Of a DNA stretch of 46,044 nt, positions 1 to 8,226 are shown in pieces. The notes below the pieces were generated by a model. The model searched no databases and was not told the origin of the DNA. It saw only the letters and a program-made list of their open reading frames with translations. The stretch's first letter is position 1. The number at the start of each line of letters is the position of its first letter. Made by a program: the position numbers and the translations under genes. The DNA lies in NCBI RefSeq assembly GCF_014203545.1, contig NZ_JACHJG010000025.1, forward strand, positions 1-46,044, in the 5' to 3' direction. This DNA is from Streptomyces netropsis (GTDB lineage Bacteria; Actinomycetota; Actinomycetes; Streptomycetales; Streptomycetaceae).

Positions 1-72
1 CAGCACTCCGAGTTCACCACCGCCCTCATCCGCTACGCCGGCACACTCTGGCATCCGGAAGCCGGGCACTGA
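1..72 (+). CDS. C-terminal end of an unidentified protein (partial)
   Basis: The frame is open from the first base and ends at TGA 70-72, giving 23 residues that end in RYAGTLWHPEAGH. The start lies outside the window. I do not recognise the family. A very strong hairpin follows 10 bases after the stop, which supports a real gene end. It lies inside the inferred integrative element. Confidence 0.5.
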   Translation, partial: QHSEFTTALIRYAGTLWHPEAGH

Positions 73-82
73 CACACGAGAC

Positions 83-125
83 CTGAGCGCGGCGCTTGGC
101 GAGTCTCGCCAAGCGCCGCGCTCAG
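83..125. terminator. Perfect 21-bp inverted repeat, terminator-like
   Basis: Arms 83-103 and 105-125 are perfectly complementary around a single base, so the practical loop takes in a few of the innermost pairs. There is no U-tract, as is common for Streptomyces terminators. It sits between the plus-strand gene ending at 72 and the minus-strand dioxygenase remnant, so it could serve both. The rest of 126-341 holds no gene I can support apart from the frameshifted tail of that remnant. Confidence 0.7.
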
Positions 126-341
126 TCACACCCTGCGGCCACCGGCGCGCAAGTCACCGGGTGGTCGTCGGACCCGCCACATTGCCGCGCGTCAGCGACT
201 GCCACGTAGTGACCAGATGTGCCATGAGGCGGTCGGAGCGATGATGGGAGCATGACGCGCAACGAGCACCAAGCTCTCGTAGTGCAAACAGAATCCGGCC
301 GCCGGCTGCGCGAAAGAGGTCGAGCCGCTCATACGAGTCCT

Positions 342-1114
342 CTATCGATTCGTCGCCGAAGAGGCCGCCCAGAGCGATCCTCTCCACCGGGGCCAAGGGG
401 CTGCCCAGCAGCTCCAGCGGCGGCAAAGGCCTCGCCCGCGTGCCGGAGCTGCACGAAGCGGCACATCAGATTCCTGCGGGTGGTAGAAGCCCTCCAAGCT
501 ATCGCCCCCGCCGAGGAGTTGGCGATGCACCGGGCTGAGCTCAGCCCACTGTCGGTCGGTCAAGCGCAGGTCATCACGTGGGCGCAGCCACCGATAGGCA
601 TAGGCATAGAACAGCACCTTGCGGGTCACGGATGACGCGTTGGCTCCGCGCGTATGCCACACCCGCGGATCGAGCAGCAGCGCCGATCCCGCTGGAGCGA
701 GCACCGGCATTGCGCCCTCTACGGCTTGCGCCGGATCGGCAGGCGGCGTGAGGCCCTCACGCCGATGACTACCCGGCACGAGCCAGAGGTTGCCTCGGTC
801 CGGGCAGCTGGTGTCGGTAAGGAAGTACCCCACCTTGATCGAGAGCAGAGGGCGCGGATGCGCGAGCGGGCCGATCGCTCCAGCCATGTCCTGGTGCCAG
901 CAGTACTGGAACGGGCCGGCGGTCGACGAAGTGGTGTTGACGTCCAGGTGGGAGTGGTAGACGAAGATGTTCCAGCCGAGCACGTCGGTTACCAGCGACA
1001 GAGCGGCAGGAAGATCGACGAGATCAAGGAACTCCGGGTGCCGTTGCGCCAGACCGCTCAGGCGCAAATCGGGTTGGCTGCTCGTTGCCGCCGACTCGGG
1101 AAGTACCTCGTCCA
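342..1114 (-). pseudogene. Phytanoyl-CoA dioxygenase (PhyH) family, C-terminal part cut by a transposon
   Basis: This is most of a PhyH-type Fe(II)/2-oxoglutarate dioxygenase. The family ligands are visible: HxD in CWHQDMAG, and the distal His in RVWHTRGAN followed by the Arg that usually holds 2-oxoglutarate. The reading frame is open up to the transposon end at 1115. It continues in frame with 6756-6893 once the element and one copy of GTCCA are removed (the junction reads ...LVGAVDEVLPES...). A start codon inside the remnant (TTG at 1067) exists but would lose the N-terminal strands. After about position 470 the frame turns Arg/Trp-rich, while another frame reads LPPLELLGSPLAPVERIALG on towards 154, so a second, independent frameshift near 430-470 is likely. 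The original substrate is unknown. Confidence 0.85.
1110..1114. repeat. Target-site duplication, left copy (GTCCA)
   Basis: GTCCA directly abuts the left inverted repeat. The same five bases directly abut the right inverted repeat at 6756-6760, and keeping only one copy restores the PhyH reading frame. Confidence 0.92.
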
Positions 1115-1162
1115 GGCCCTGTTCTCCCGAAGCTACGGCGAAGTGACAAGTAGCTCTCTGTA
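1115..1162 (+). repeat. Left terminal inverted repeat of the Tn3-family element
   Basis: It begins GGCCCTGTTCTCCCGAAGCT and ends CTCTCTGTA, and is the exact reverse complement of 6708-6755 over 48 positions. This is longer than the 38 bp typical of the family. Confidence 0.93.
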
Positions 1163-1163
1163 A

Positions 1164-1484
1164 TTAGAGTGACGCTCGGTCAGGGAGAGCGAGGCGGGGT
1201 CCGGGGACTTCGCTGGCCGCCTGGAGGGCGCCGAAGTCGGCGTGAGCCGCCTCGACGGCTTCGGGGTATGCCTCGCGCTTGGCGTGTTCGGCGAGCGCCC
1301 GGTAGATGCTGGCCACCGAGGGGTTCTGTCCCTTGCGCTTGCCGGTGGGGATGAACAGGTCGGGCTGGATCTGCTCAACGGACTCGCCGAGCGCCCGGCG
1401 CCGCAGCACGGTGTGCAGCATGTCGTCGGTGATGACCGGGGGCCGGCCGCCGTGCTTTCCCTTGCGGGCCGCGGTGTCGAGTGT
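1164..1484 (-). pseudogene. Serine resolvase C-terminal fragment (duplicate tnpR tail)
   Basis: From TAARKGKHGGRPPVITDD onward the reading matches the C-terminal DNA-binding part of the resolvase at 2176-2959 nearly residue for residue (for example IPTGKRKGQNPSVASIYRAL in both). The catalytic domain is missing, and upstream of about 1484 the frame becomes unrelated sequence. The stop lies directly against the outer inverted repeat, as in the inner copy. It is a remnant of a second, related transposon end and cannot recombine by itself. Confidence 0.8.
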
Positions 1485-1660
1485 CCCGTCGAATTGCGCT
1501 TGTCTGTGGATCTTGCCCTGAGCTGCGGGGCTGCCAGGTCGGATGAGAACACCCGGCTCTGGATTCTCAGTGCATCTGGCTTGTGCGGAATCCTGCATGG
1601 GGGACGAGTCGACCGCCCCAGGTCAGAGGCCGAGCCGACCGTCTATGAAGGGTTCCGGGA

Positions 1661-2017
1661 TCAAGGGCGCAGCAACCGCTGAGCGGTGGCCAGCGTTACC
1701 TCGATGTCGTCGCTCCAGGAGCAGACCTCCAGCCACGAGAGGTAGCCGCCCTGTGCGAAGACCAGGATCTCGCCGGGGCACTCGCCGTCTTCCGTGAAGA
1801 TCTGGGCCTCGGCCGCCACCACAGTGCCCGGGCCGGATGGCGCCGGTTCCACCGCTTGTGCGTCGAGATCGAAGTACGCGGTGCCGCACCCACATGTGCA
1901 GCGTTCTCGTACGCGGATGTGCGGCACCTGCCAGCGAAGTGCGAGGTGGACCGGATCGTCCTCGCCGAGAACGGCCTCCAACACGAGGGCTACATCGGCG
2001 GGCAGTGTCTCGGTCAC
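1661..2017 (-). CDS. Hypothetical protein, transposon passenger
   Basis: This encodes 118 residues starting at GTG 2017, beginning MTETLPADVALVLEAVLGED. The middle has a compact CTCGCGTAYFDLD motif (three Cys in five residues) that could bind metal. It is followed by acidic and aromatic segments such as FAQGGYLSWLEVCSW. There is no signal peptide or membrane segment. I recall similar short proteins in streptomycetes but no function. The gene lies in the stretch between the two left-end repeats of the transposon, so it is probably cargo acquired with the outer end. Its coding bias and intact frame argue that it is real. Confidence 0.65.
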   Translation of the reverse strand: MTETLPADVALVLEAVLGEDDPVHLALRWQVPHIRVRERCTCGCGTAYFDLDAQAVEPAPSGPGTVVAAEAQIFTEDGECPGEILVFAQGGYLSWLEVCSWSDDIEVTLATAQRLLRP

Positions 2018-2058
2018 CTCGCCACCGTATCCCCTGCCCAGATGCGTTTACATGCGGC

Positions 2059-2106
2059 CCAGTGAGAATCCGTCAGCATGAACGAGAACCAGTGAGAATC
2101 CGCCAG
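2059..2106. repeat. Two 18-bp direct repeats, 30-bp period
   Basis: CCAGTGAGAATCCG(T/C)CAG occurs at 2059-2076 and 2089-2106, just upstream of the passenger gene at 2017 and just before the internal transposon end. It may be a regulatory site or a leftover of another element; I cannot assign it. Confidence 0.6.
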
Positions 2107-2135
2107 CTCCCATGCGACAGGACATCGAGCCCCTC

Positions 2136-2183
2136 GGCCCTGTTCTCGTATAGCTACGGCGAGGGGACAAGTAGCTCAGCGTG
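2136..2183 (+). repeat. Internal, diverged left-end inverted repeat
   Basis: By eye it matches the outer left repeat at 38 of 48 positions in the same orientation, including the blocks GGCCCTGTTCTC, GCTACGGCGA and ACAAGTAGCTC. Like the outer copy, it is followed at once by the C-terminal end of a minus-strand resolvase gene. It looks like the left end of a related element, now internal. Confidence 0.85.
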
Positions 2184-2959
2184 ATTTCAGGGCCTCTGCT
2201 TGACTGTGGGGCTCGGGGACCGCTCCGTTGTTCATGGCGGCGAAGTCGGCGTGCGCGGCTGTGATGGCTTCGGGGTACGCCTCGCGCTTGGCGTGTTCGG
2301 CGAGTGCGCGGTAGATGCTGGCGACGGAGGGGTTCTGGCCCTTGCGCTTGCCGGTAGGGATGATCAGGTCGGATTGGATCTGCTCAACGGATTCGCCGCC
2401 CGCGCGGCGGCGGAGGACGGTGTGGAGCATGTCGTCGGTGATGACTGGAGGTCGGCCGCCGTGCTTGCCCTAGCGGGCCGCGGTGTCGAGTCCCTCCAGC
2501 GTGGACTCTCGGATGTTCTCCCGTTCGGTCTCCGCCATCGCCGCGAAGAACGCGAACAGCTGCTTGCCCGGGCCGGTCGGGTAGTAGATGCCGGGCAGGG
2601 GCCCGGCGAGCATCTCCAGGACCAGGCCGTGGGCGGTGAGGTGGTCGGCGAGCGCGGTTAGTTCGGCGGCGTCGCGGCCGAGCCGCTTCATCTCGTACAC
2701 GGTGAAGATGACCCGGCAGTGCGGGGCGTGCGCCTTGACCTCCCCGTCCTCAGCGCCTCCTCGAATTTCGGGCGTACGCGTCGAGCTGGGAGTCGAGTTT
2801 CTGCCCGAGGGTCGAGCAGCGGGCGTAGCCGATGCGGATGTCCGCGCTCGGCAGGTCAGAGTCGATCGATGCCGGGGGCGGGGTGCCCGGCCGCCACGGC
2901 CGGCCCGGTCCGCGCTCGGCCGGGGTGGGCACCCGCAGCGCTTTCTTCAGCCGAGGCAC
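2176..2959 (-). pseudogene. tnpR: Tn3-type serine resolvase (tnpR), broken
   Basis: The N-terminal catalytic motif is present (RIGYARCSTLGQKLDSQLDA, with the catalytic Ser of YARxS). So are the later segments VIFTVYEMKRLGRDAAELTALADHL and ETERENIRESTLEGLDTAAR and the C-terminal helix-turn-helix. Three lesions break it. Residues are missing between QLDA and the FEEAL segment (about 2765-2775), where the Arg/Ser-rich E-helix region should be. A frameshift follows. An in-frame TAG at about 2471-2473 replaces the Lys of the AARKGKHGG motif. It is followed by the internal inverted repeat. In an intact element it would resolve cointegrates at a res site. Confidence 0.85.
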
Positions 2960-3013
2960 CGCCCCGCTACGTGGAAGGAGGCCGCCGATGAGCCGCGAAG
3001 CGCTTGCGGGCCT

Positions 3014-3343
3014 TCAACGATTGCCGAAGGTTTTGCTGGTGCACGCCCAGGTGCACTGCACTGTTGGGTTAGCCTCATCGAAGCCGTTGCCGGTCAAACG
3101 ACCCTGGAAGTCGAACCGGCCGACGTACCGCCCCCTGGCCCCTCCGCTCCAGTTGACTCTGAACGAAATCTCTTGGTCGGTCGCCTTGGCGTCGTCAATC
3201 GTCCCGTGCTCCCCGGGGTAATCAGCCGTGTTTTGCGGAGAGGCGAAAGTGCCATCATCGTCTTGATTGTCGATGTGGATTTGCACTACGTGACCAGTGC
3301 TCTGCTGGATCGTCCAATCCCCTCGAACGTCCTTGACAGCCAT
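3014..3343 (-). CDS. Small hypothetical protein between tnpR and tnpA
   Basis: Starting at ATG 3343, seven bases after GGAGG, this gives 109 residues beginning MAVKDVRGDWTIQQS. An alternative ATG at 3373 also has a purine-rich site (GGGGG). The sequence is polar and beta-rich, with alternating hydrophobics (HVVQIHIDNQDDDGTF, ISFRVNWSGGARGRYVGRFD) and two Cys near the C-terminus (VQCTWACTSKTFG). That pattern suggests a small beta-barrel or sandwich. No signal peptide is seen. I do not recognise the family. It looks less GC-rich than its neighbours and sits between the resolvase and transposase genes on the same strand, so it is best read as transposon cargo. Confidence 0.65.
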   Translation of the reverse strand: MAVKDVRGDWTIQQSTGHVVQIHIDNQDDDGTFASPQNTADYPGEHGTIDDAKATDQEISFRVNWSGGARGRYVGRFDFQGRLTGNGFDEANPTVQCTWACTSKTFGNR

Positions 3344-3586
3344 AGCCGTACCTCCAGTAAGGAATGCCAGCATTTGGTTTCCCCCTTTGCACGCTACCGC
3401 GCATGCCAACCGCACGCCATTTGAGGCAGTTTGGTTGATTAGGTGACTTCGCCTCCGTCCCACGACGAACCGAACGGGTGTCGATACGCAGGGCCGCCAT
3501 GTCCAAAGCACCAGGGAAGACACGTGCGCTCAGGCCGCTGCACTCAGCCGCGTCCACGGCGTCGGCTCAGCTCCCGAGCCGTCCCG

Positions 3587-6500
3587 TCACGCCGTGGCCG
3601 GTGCGCTGTCGGGGGTGCGCGGTCCGGGGATGACGATGGTTGCCTGAGCGGCCGGGTCCAGTTCCAAGCGGCTGTTCATGTCCAGCTCGAACCGTCCGTA
3701 GGGGTTCACGTGCGTCCAGAACAGCGGGGACAGGGCCCGCCGGTCGGCGTCGGTGAGCCGCTTCTGCCACTTCTCCTCGTTCAGGATTTCCTGGAGCAGC
3801 AGGGTGTTGACGTGCACCAACGCCGACTGGAGCAGGTGCAGGGCGAGCATGGAGACCTCCTGGGACTCCTTGTCGGAGCCGGTCAGGTCGCCGTCCTTGC
3901 CGTAGAACAGGTCGTGATTGGCGGAGTTCCAGTTCTCCACGACCTGGAGCCCGTCGTTGATCTCGCGCCGCAGCTCCGCGTCGGCGAGGTAGTCGCAGAT
4001 GAACGCCGTACGCACCGCCCGCCCGAGTTCCTCGATCGCCCGGTAGGTGGGGTGCTTCGGGCCGCCGCGGGTGAAGCGGCGCAGGACCTGCTCGGCCTCG
4101 GCGGTGCCCAGGCGCAGGGCGGTGGTGTACTTCACGATCTGGTCGTACTGCTGGCGGATCAGGTCCCAGTCGATCGTCTTGGTCGACAGCACCGGCGCCA
4201 GGTTCGGCCACGTCTCGTCCTGGCCGGCCGCCGGCCGGTACAGGCGCGCGGAGCCGACGTTCTTCAGCCTGGGCAGCAGGCTGAAGCCGAGCATGTGGGC
4301 GAAGGCGAACCCGACGATGGAGGCGCCGTGCGTATCGGTGTACTGCCGGTCGATCTCCACGTCCGTGCAGTGCCGCAGCACGCCCTCGATCATCGCGGCG
4401 ACCTCGGAGGCCGGGCAGGACTTGAGCTGGCTGTAGACGCACAGCGACTTCTTCTCGACGTGCCAGTAGATCATCACCCCGGGCCCGCGGTATCGCTGAT
4501 GCCACTCGGTCATGAAGTTCGAGCTCCAGGAGCCGAACTTCTTGGAGTCGCTCGCGCAGGCGGTGCCCTCGCCCCACCACGCCTGATCGCGGGCGGCGAA
4601 GGTGGCGTTGACCAGCCGCACCAGCGCCGCGCGCAGGTTGGTCCGGTTGACGAACAGGTGCCGTACCCGGCGCAGGACGGCCTCGCTCTCGCCGTGCTTT
4701 CCGGTGACCGCGACGCGCTTGATGCCCATGTTCGTCCCCAGCGCGAACAGCACCAGCAGCAGCCGGCGCCGCAGTACCGCCTTCGGGACCGCCTCCCTGG
4801 TGGCGACTGAGGTGAACTCGGACGTGAAGCCGGTGGCGAACTCGGCCTCCTTGAGGATGTCGATCAGGTCGATGGTGCCCCAGCGGCGCTCGATCTCCGC
4901 CTTCAGCGCGACCAGGTTCTCCGGCTCCTCCTGCTTGCCCAGCGGCGAGACCTTGGTCCACGGCTCGCCGTGCTTCCTGACGATGTCCACCCCGCCCGTG
5001 GTGCCCAGCTCCAGCGCCGCATCGAAGCGGGTCAGCGCCTCCCGCAGCCGCTTCTGGAGGGCCTCGATGAACTTCTCCGGGTCCTGCGGCTGGCGGATCG
5101 CGTCGTAGTGCACATCGCGGTTGTCCTCGAAGTCCGGCGGCAGGTCGTCCTCCGGGTTCTGCCACCGGTTCGCGCCCGGCACCCAGATCTCCCGCCGCCG
5201 CAGCGCGTCCCGCAGCGCCACGAGCACGCACAGCTCGTACGGGATGCGCTCGACCCGGCCGCGCTCATCCACGACCGCCTTGCGCCAGTCCTCGCGCACC
5301 ACCCCAGCCAGCGGGATCTTCTCCGCCTCGTCGAAGAACGCACCCTCCTTCGCGATGGGCTGGTCCAGGTACCGCTTGAGCGGGTCGATCGCGTCCATCA
5401 CCGGCCGGTAGGCGGTGTTGTTGCACTTCAGCTCCAGCGCACCCAGCAGCGGCGAGAGCATCCGCCGCCAGTGGTTGGAGTACGACGAGCGCAGCACCGT
5501 CCGCACCCGGGCCCGGTAACGCGCCTCGTTCGCCGCGGCCTCCGCCGCCAGCGCCTTCAGCGTGGACTCCCCGGCCACCGGATAGATCACCTTGCGGACC
5601 GTGCCGCCCGGCTCCGCCACCGCCGCCTCCGCCAGCCGCAGCAGGATGCCCTCCTTGCCGCGCACCCGCTTGAGCTCCTTGTTGAACTCGCCCTCGACCC
5701 TTCTCCGCCCGCGTGTTGATCTTCTGCACGAGCTGGATGAACAGCTCCACCAGCGAGTCGGTGATCTCCGTCTCCCGCACATGGCACAGCGTCGACAGCA
5801 GCGTGTACCGCACCGGCCCCGCCGCCGCCCGCAGGTCCGAGGGATACTCCTTCGCCGCACGCGCTCGCCAGGCCGCCACCAGCTTCCCTGACACGTCCCC
5901 GAACAGCTCAGGCGGCAACTGAAGCCGGCGCACCCGCTGGAGCTTGTTCACCTCCGCGAGCAGGCTGTCCAGCCCCGACGCGCCCGGGTCCGCCTTGAGC
6001 TCGGTGAAGAACGTGCCCCCGCCGCCCGCGCTCTCCTCATCCGCTCCGGCGTCCTCGGCGATCAGGTCGTCCAGCCGGGACCGGGTCGCCGCCGACAGCC
6101 AGTCCACGGTGGCCGCGCAGAACCGCTCCTCGAAGGTGCTGACCGCCTTGCCCACCAGCCGCGCGATCTGCCCTGGGGCCGGCGGCTCCAGCCGGTCCTT
6201 GCGACAGCGGGCCACCACCGCATCCGCGAGCCGGTCCCGGTTCAGCTCCACCCCGCACAGCTCGACCGCCAGCCACTCGGCGAGCTGGGCCTGGTCCTCC
6301 TCGGTGCACTCACGGAAGCCGAACGCGCCCCGGATCTCCATCCGGTGCCGCTTGATCGCCCGCCCCGACCAGTCGTACGCGGCCCACTCCTCCGCGGGCA
6401 CCCTCACCTGCTGGGCGATGTACGACACCGCCGACACCGGCATCTCCCCCGCGTCCTCCGGGAACCGCGCCTCCACCTCGAAGAACTTCAGCAACAATGC

Positions 6501-6605
6501 GAACCCCAACCGGTTCGCCCCCGACTTGTTCCGCAGCCGCTCCTGGTCCTCCTCCAGCAGCGTCCACACCTCGATCAGGTCCTCCGGCTCCCACTCCTGC
6601 CGCAC
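3587..6605 (-). pseudogene. tnpA: Tn3-family transposase (tnpA), one-base frameshift
   Basis: The combined product would be about 1,005 residues, the usual TnpA length. The N-terminal part (6605 to about 5700) has the DUF4158-type DNA-binding region (RLGFALLLKFFEVEARFPED). The C-terminal part (to 3587) has the DDE catalytic domain. The first Asp is in ACASDSKKFGSW (about 4548), the second in YTDTHGASIVGF (about 4330), and the Glu in VVENWNSANHDLFYGK (about 3930). The frames part at 5698-5700. The minus strand reads AAGGGTCGAG where AAGGTCGAG would give the expected KVEGEFNKELKR, so one extra G is the simplest lesion. A sequencing error in a G run cannot be ruled out. The rest of the frame is free of stops, so inactivation would be recent. 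Confidence 0.92.
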
Positions 6606-6707
6606 CCCGCGCTCCCTCCGGTCGTCATGACCGGACCAACCTCGCCGAGCACGGCCCCTGATGAGCTCAGAAGATCAAAAACGCTGACAAGCACACCCCA
6701 GATCCGC

Positions 6708-6755
6708 TACAGAGAGCTACTTGTCACTTCGCCGTAGCTTCGGGAGAACAGGGCC
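6708..6755 (-). repeat. Right terminal inverted repeat of the Tn3-family element
   Basis: This is the exact reverse complement of 1115-1162 and lies about 100 bases upstream of the tnpA start at 6605. Confidence 0.93.
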
Positions 6756-6760
6756 GTCCA
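6756..6760. repeat. Target-site duplication, right copy (GTCCA)
   Basis: This is the right partner of 1110-1114. It lies in the PhyH codons for Val-Asp of ...GAVD. Confidence 0.92.
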
Positions 6761-6893
6761 CAGCGCCGACCAGTCGACTGAGACGCTCCGCGGAGAGCGC
6801 TCCCGGTAGCAAAAGGTGCCCTGCCTGAAGGAACTCCTGGACATGCGCACACCTCGCGCTGAACGTTCCCAAAGAGGTGTGCTCGATGGACAT
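6756..6893 (-). pseudogene. Phytanoyl-CoA dioxygenase (PhyH) family, N-terminal part
   Basis: ATG at 6893 opens MSIEHTSLGTFSARCAHVQE, followed by FLQAGHLLLPGALSAERLSRLVGAVD. This is the typical PhyH opening, where an alpha helix leads into a [D/E]GFLVLPG-type strand. The frame enters the transposon at 6755 and stops inside its inverted repeat. Joined to 1114-342 with one GTCCA copy, it restores a continuous dioxygenase. No good ribosome-binding site precedes the ATG. Confidence 0.82.
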
Positions 6894-6992
6894 GGTGGGT
6901 TTATTACCCGCGCGGTGGCACGCCAACACGGACCCCTGGCCAGCCCTTGGAGCATTGGTGCGGGCACAGGCCCCGTGACAACGCAGGCGTAA

Positions 6993-7751
6993 CTACGGCC
7001 GGTCGATCGGGATCTCATAGACGATCTCGCCGTGCGCAGCCGGGACGATGATGTCCGCGGTCTCCACGGGACGGCCGTCGTCACAGAAGTACGTCCGACG
7101 GATGTGCGTCACGAAAGCGCTCTTCTGCACACCGAGAACGTTTGCCTCCGCAGCTGTGACCAGCCGCGGCTCCGGCTGCTCCACCGCATGAGTGATCACC
7201 ACATCGATCGCAGCCATGCGTTCGACCACACCTAGGCCCGCGTACGGCCCACCTTCGGGCAAGACGACGATCGTGCCACCCGTGAGGCTGTAAGGCTCCC
7301 AGCTGGTCGACATTTGCACCGGCCTGCCATCAGCCAGGAACTCATACTCGGTGCGGACGCACGGATCACCCTCAGCAATTCCGAGCCGTGCCGCGATCTC
7401 AGGCGGCGCCGGCACCTTCGCCTCAGTCCGGTGCTCCCAGGTCCCCCGCTTGCCGAGGCCTGCCATGTCCGCGCGGAACGGTGACCCGCCACCTTGCTCG
7501 CGCCACCACGACCGGACCATCCGCAGCCGCTCGCACGGTTCTGCCACGTATGTGCCCGAACCCGCCCGCCCCTCCAGCAGCCCCTGAACGATGAGCAGCT
7601 CTTGCGCACGGCGAACGACGTTATCCCCCACCTCGTATTTCTCAGCGAGCTGGGCACGGGACGGCAGCCGGTCTCCCGGCGACCACTCACCGCTGGCGAT
7701 GCACTGCCGGAGCCGCTCAGCAACAGCGAGGTAGGGCGGTTGGTCAGACAT
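6993..7751 (-). CDS. GntR-family transcriptional regulator with UTRA domain
   Basis: The 252 residues start at ATG 7751. Residues 5-75 form a GntR winged helix (AERLRQCIASGEWSPGDRLP, followed by SRAQLAEKYEVGDNVVRRAQELL and RAGSGTYVAEP). The rest is a UTRA effector-binding domain. Regulators of this type (KorSA-like) commonly control transfer and replication genes of actinomycete integrative elements. That suits its place beside coupled small genes and 5 kb from an attachment site. Two tandem palindromes lie directly upstream, between it and the divergent gene at 7831, so it probably represses itself and that small-gene operon. The effector is unknown. Confidence 0.88.
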   Translation of the reverse strand: MSDQPPYLAVAERLRQCIASGEWSPGDRLPSRAQLAEKYEVGDNVVRRAQELLIVQGLLEGRAGSGTYVAEPCERLRMVRSWWREQGGGSPFRADMAGLGKRGTWEHRTEAKVPAPPEIAARLGIAEGDPCVRTEYEFLADGRPVQMSTSWEPYSLTGGTIVVLPEGGPYAGLGVVERMAAIDVVITHAVEQPEPRLVTAAEANVLGVQKSAFVTHIRRTYFCDDGRPVETADIIVPAAHGEIVYEIPIDRP

Positions 7752-7760
7752 GTAGCAAAT

Positions 7761-7791
7761 CTAGTCCACTAGCTCTAGTCTAGTTAACTAG
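7761..7791. promoter_or_regulatory. Tandem CTAGT-N2-ACTAG operators
   Basis: CTAGTCCACTAG (7761-7772) and CTAGTTAACTAG (7780-7791, perfectly palindromic) are centred 19 bases apart, about two helical turns, in the region between the GntR gene (start 7751) and the divergent gene (start 7831). A further CTAG lies between them. The symmetry and spacing suit cooperative GntR dimers on one face of the helix. Which of the two GntR proteins binds is an inference. Confidence 0.7.
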
Positions 7792-7830
7792 CTTCACCGT
7801 GAGTGATTTCGCCGCAACGGAGGATCTGCC

Positions 7831-8154
7831 GTGCCCGCACCTGCATCCCGAGCGCAGGACATCGCGGCGCGCCTCTCCGCCGTCGATTTCGAACCCCGCG
7901 TGATCCGCTACGCCGATCGGCTCCAGGTCGAGGCCGACGTATCGGAGCCGTCGTCTCCGGCTCGCTGGCAAGCAGTCATTGCCGCGTTAGCCCGCGCCGA
8001 CCGGTTCGGACTCAGCGGCAGTGCCGACGGACTCACCGCATGGGCCGTTATCTGGACGAAAGCCTGTGCTCATGCGCAATGCGGTGAAACGCCCCGCAAA
8101 GAGACGGACGAGCCGCAACAGCCGTCCGACCTCGCCGCCGGCCACTGGAGCTGA
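7831..8154 (+). CDS. Small hypothetical protein of the integrative element
   Basis: GTG 7831 follows GGAGGA (7819-7824) at good spacing and yields 107 residues. The core SSPARWQAVIAALARADRFG, followed by LSGSADGLTAWAVIW, resembles short proteins often seen in streptomycete mobile elements, but no function is known to me. There is no membrane segment. It is the first gene of a run (7831-8453) that starts across the tandem palindromes from the GntR regulator. The next start, at 8158, is three bases after its stop, so the run is translationally packed. Confidence 0.75.
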   Translation: MPAPASRAQDIAARLSAVDFEPRVIRYADRLQVEADVSEPSSPARWQAVIAALARADRFGLSGSADGLTAWAVIWTKACAHAQCGETPRKETDEPQQPSDLAAGHWS

Positions 8155-8157
8155 CCC

Positions 8158-8226
8158 GTGAATGAGGACACCGACGACACTCTCGCAACCGGACAGTGGG
8201 CCCGCCCCGTAGGGCGCGCCTGGTGA
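8158..8226 (+). CDS. Very small ORF (22 aa) coupled to neighbours
   Basis: GTG 8158 starts three bases after the stop of the upstream gene and reads MNEDTDDTLATGQWARPVGR plus Ala-Trp. Its TGA (8224-8226) overlaps the GTG start of the next gene in a GTGA. The sequence looks like a short acidic peptide seen between similar genes in other streptomycete elements, from memory and unverified. It may be a real micropeptide or simply a coupling leader. Confidence 0.45.
   Translation: MNEDTDDTLATGQWARPVGRAW

Larger units (their letters stand above)
1115..6755. mobile_element. Tn3-family transposon inserted in a PhyH gene
   Basis: The element is bounded by identical 48-bp inverted repeats (1115-1162 and 6708-6755) and flanked by a 5-bp direct duplication GTCCA (1110-1114 and 6756-6760), the target duplication length of the Tn3 family. 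It contains tnpA (3587-6605, minus, frameshifted), a broken tnpR (2176-2959, minus), a tnpR C-terminal fragment (1164-1484) and two passenger genes (1661-2017 and 3014-3343). A third, diverged end-like repeat lies inside at 2136-2183. With tnpA broken the copy is probably not autonomous, although its outer ends are intact and might be moved by a related transposase. Confidence 0.93.

Noticed and set aside
3443..4810. Long plus-strand open frame opposite tnpA
   Set aside because: It is a frame shadow of the high-GC transposase gene: low-complexity Val/Gln/Arg-rich translation, no domain, and the opposite strand has catalytic motifs.
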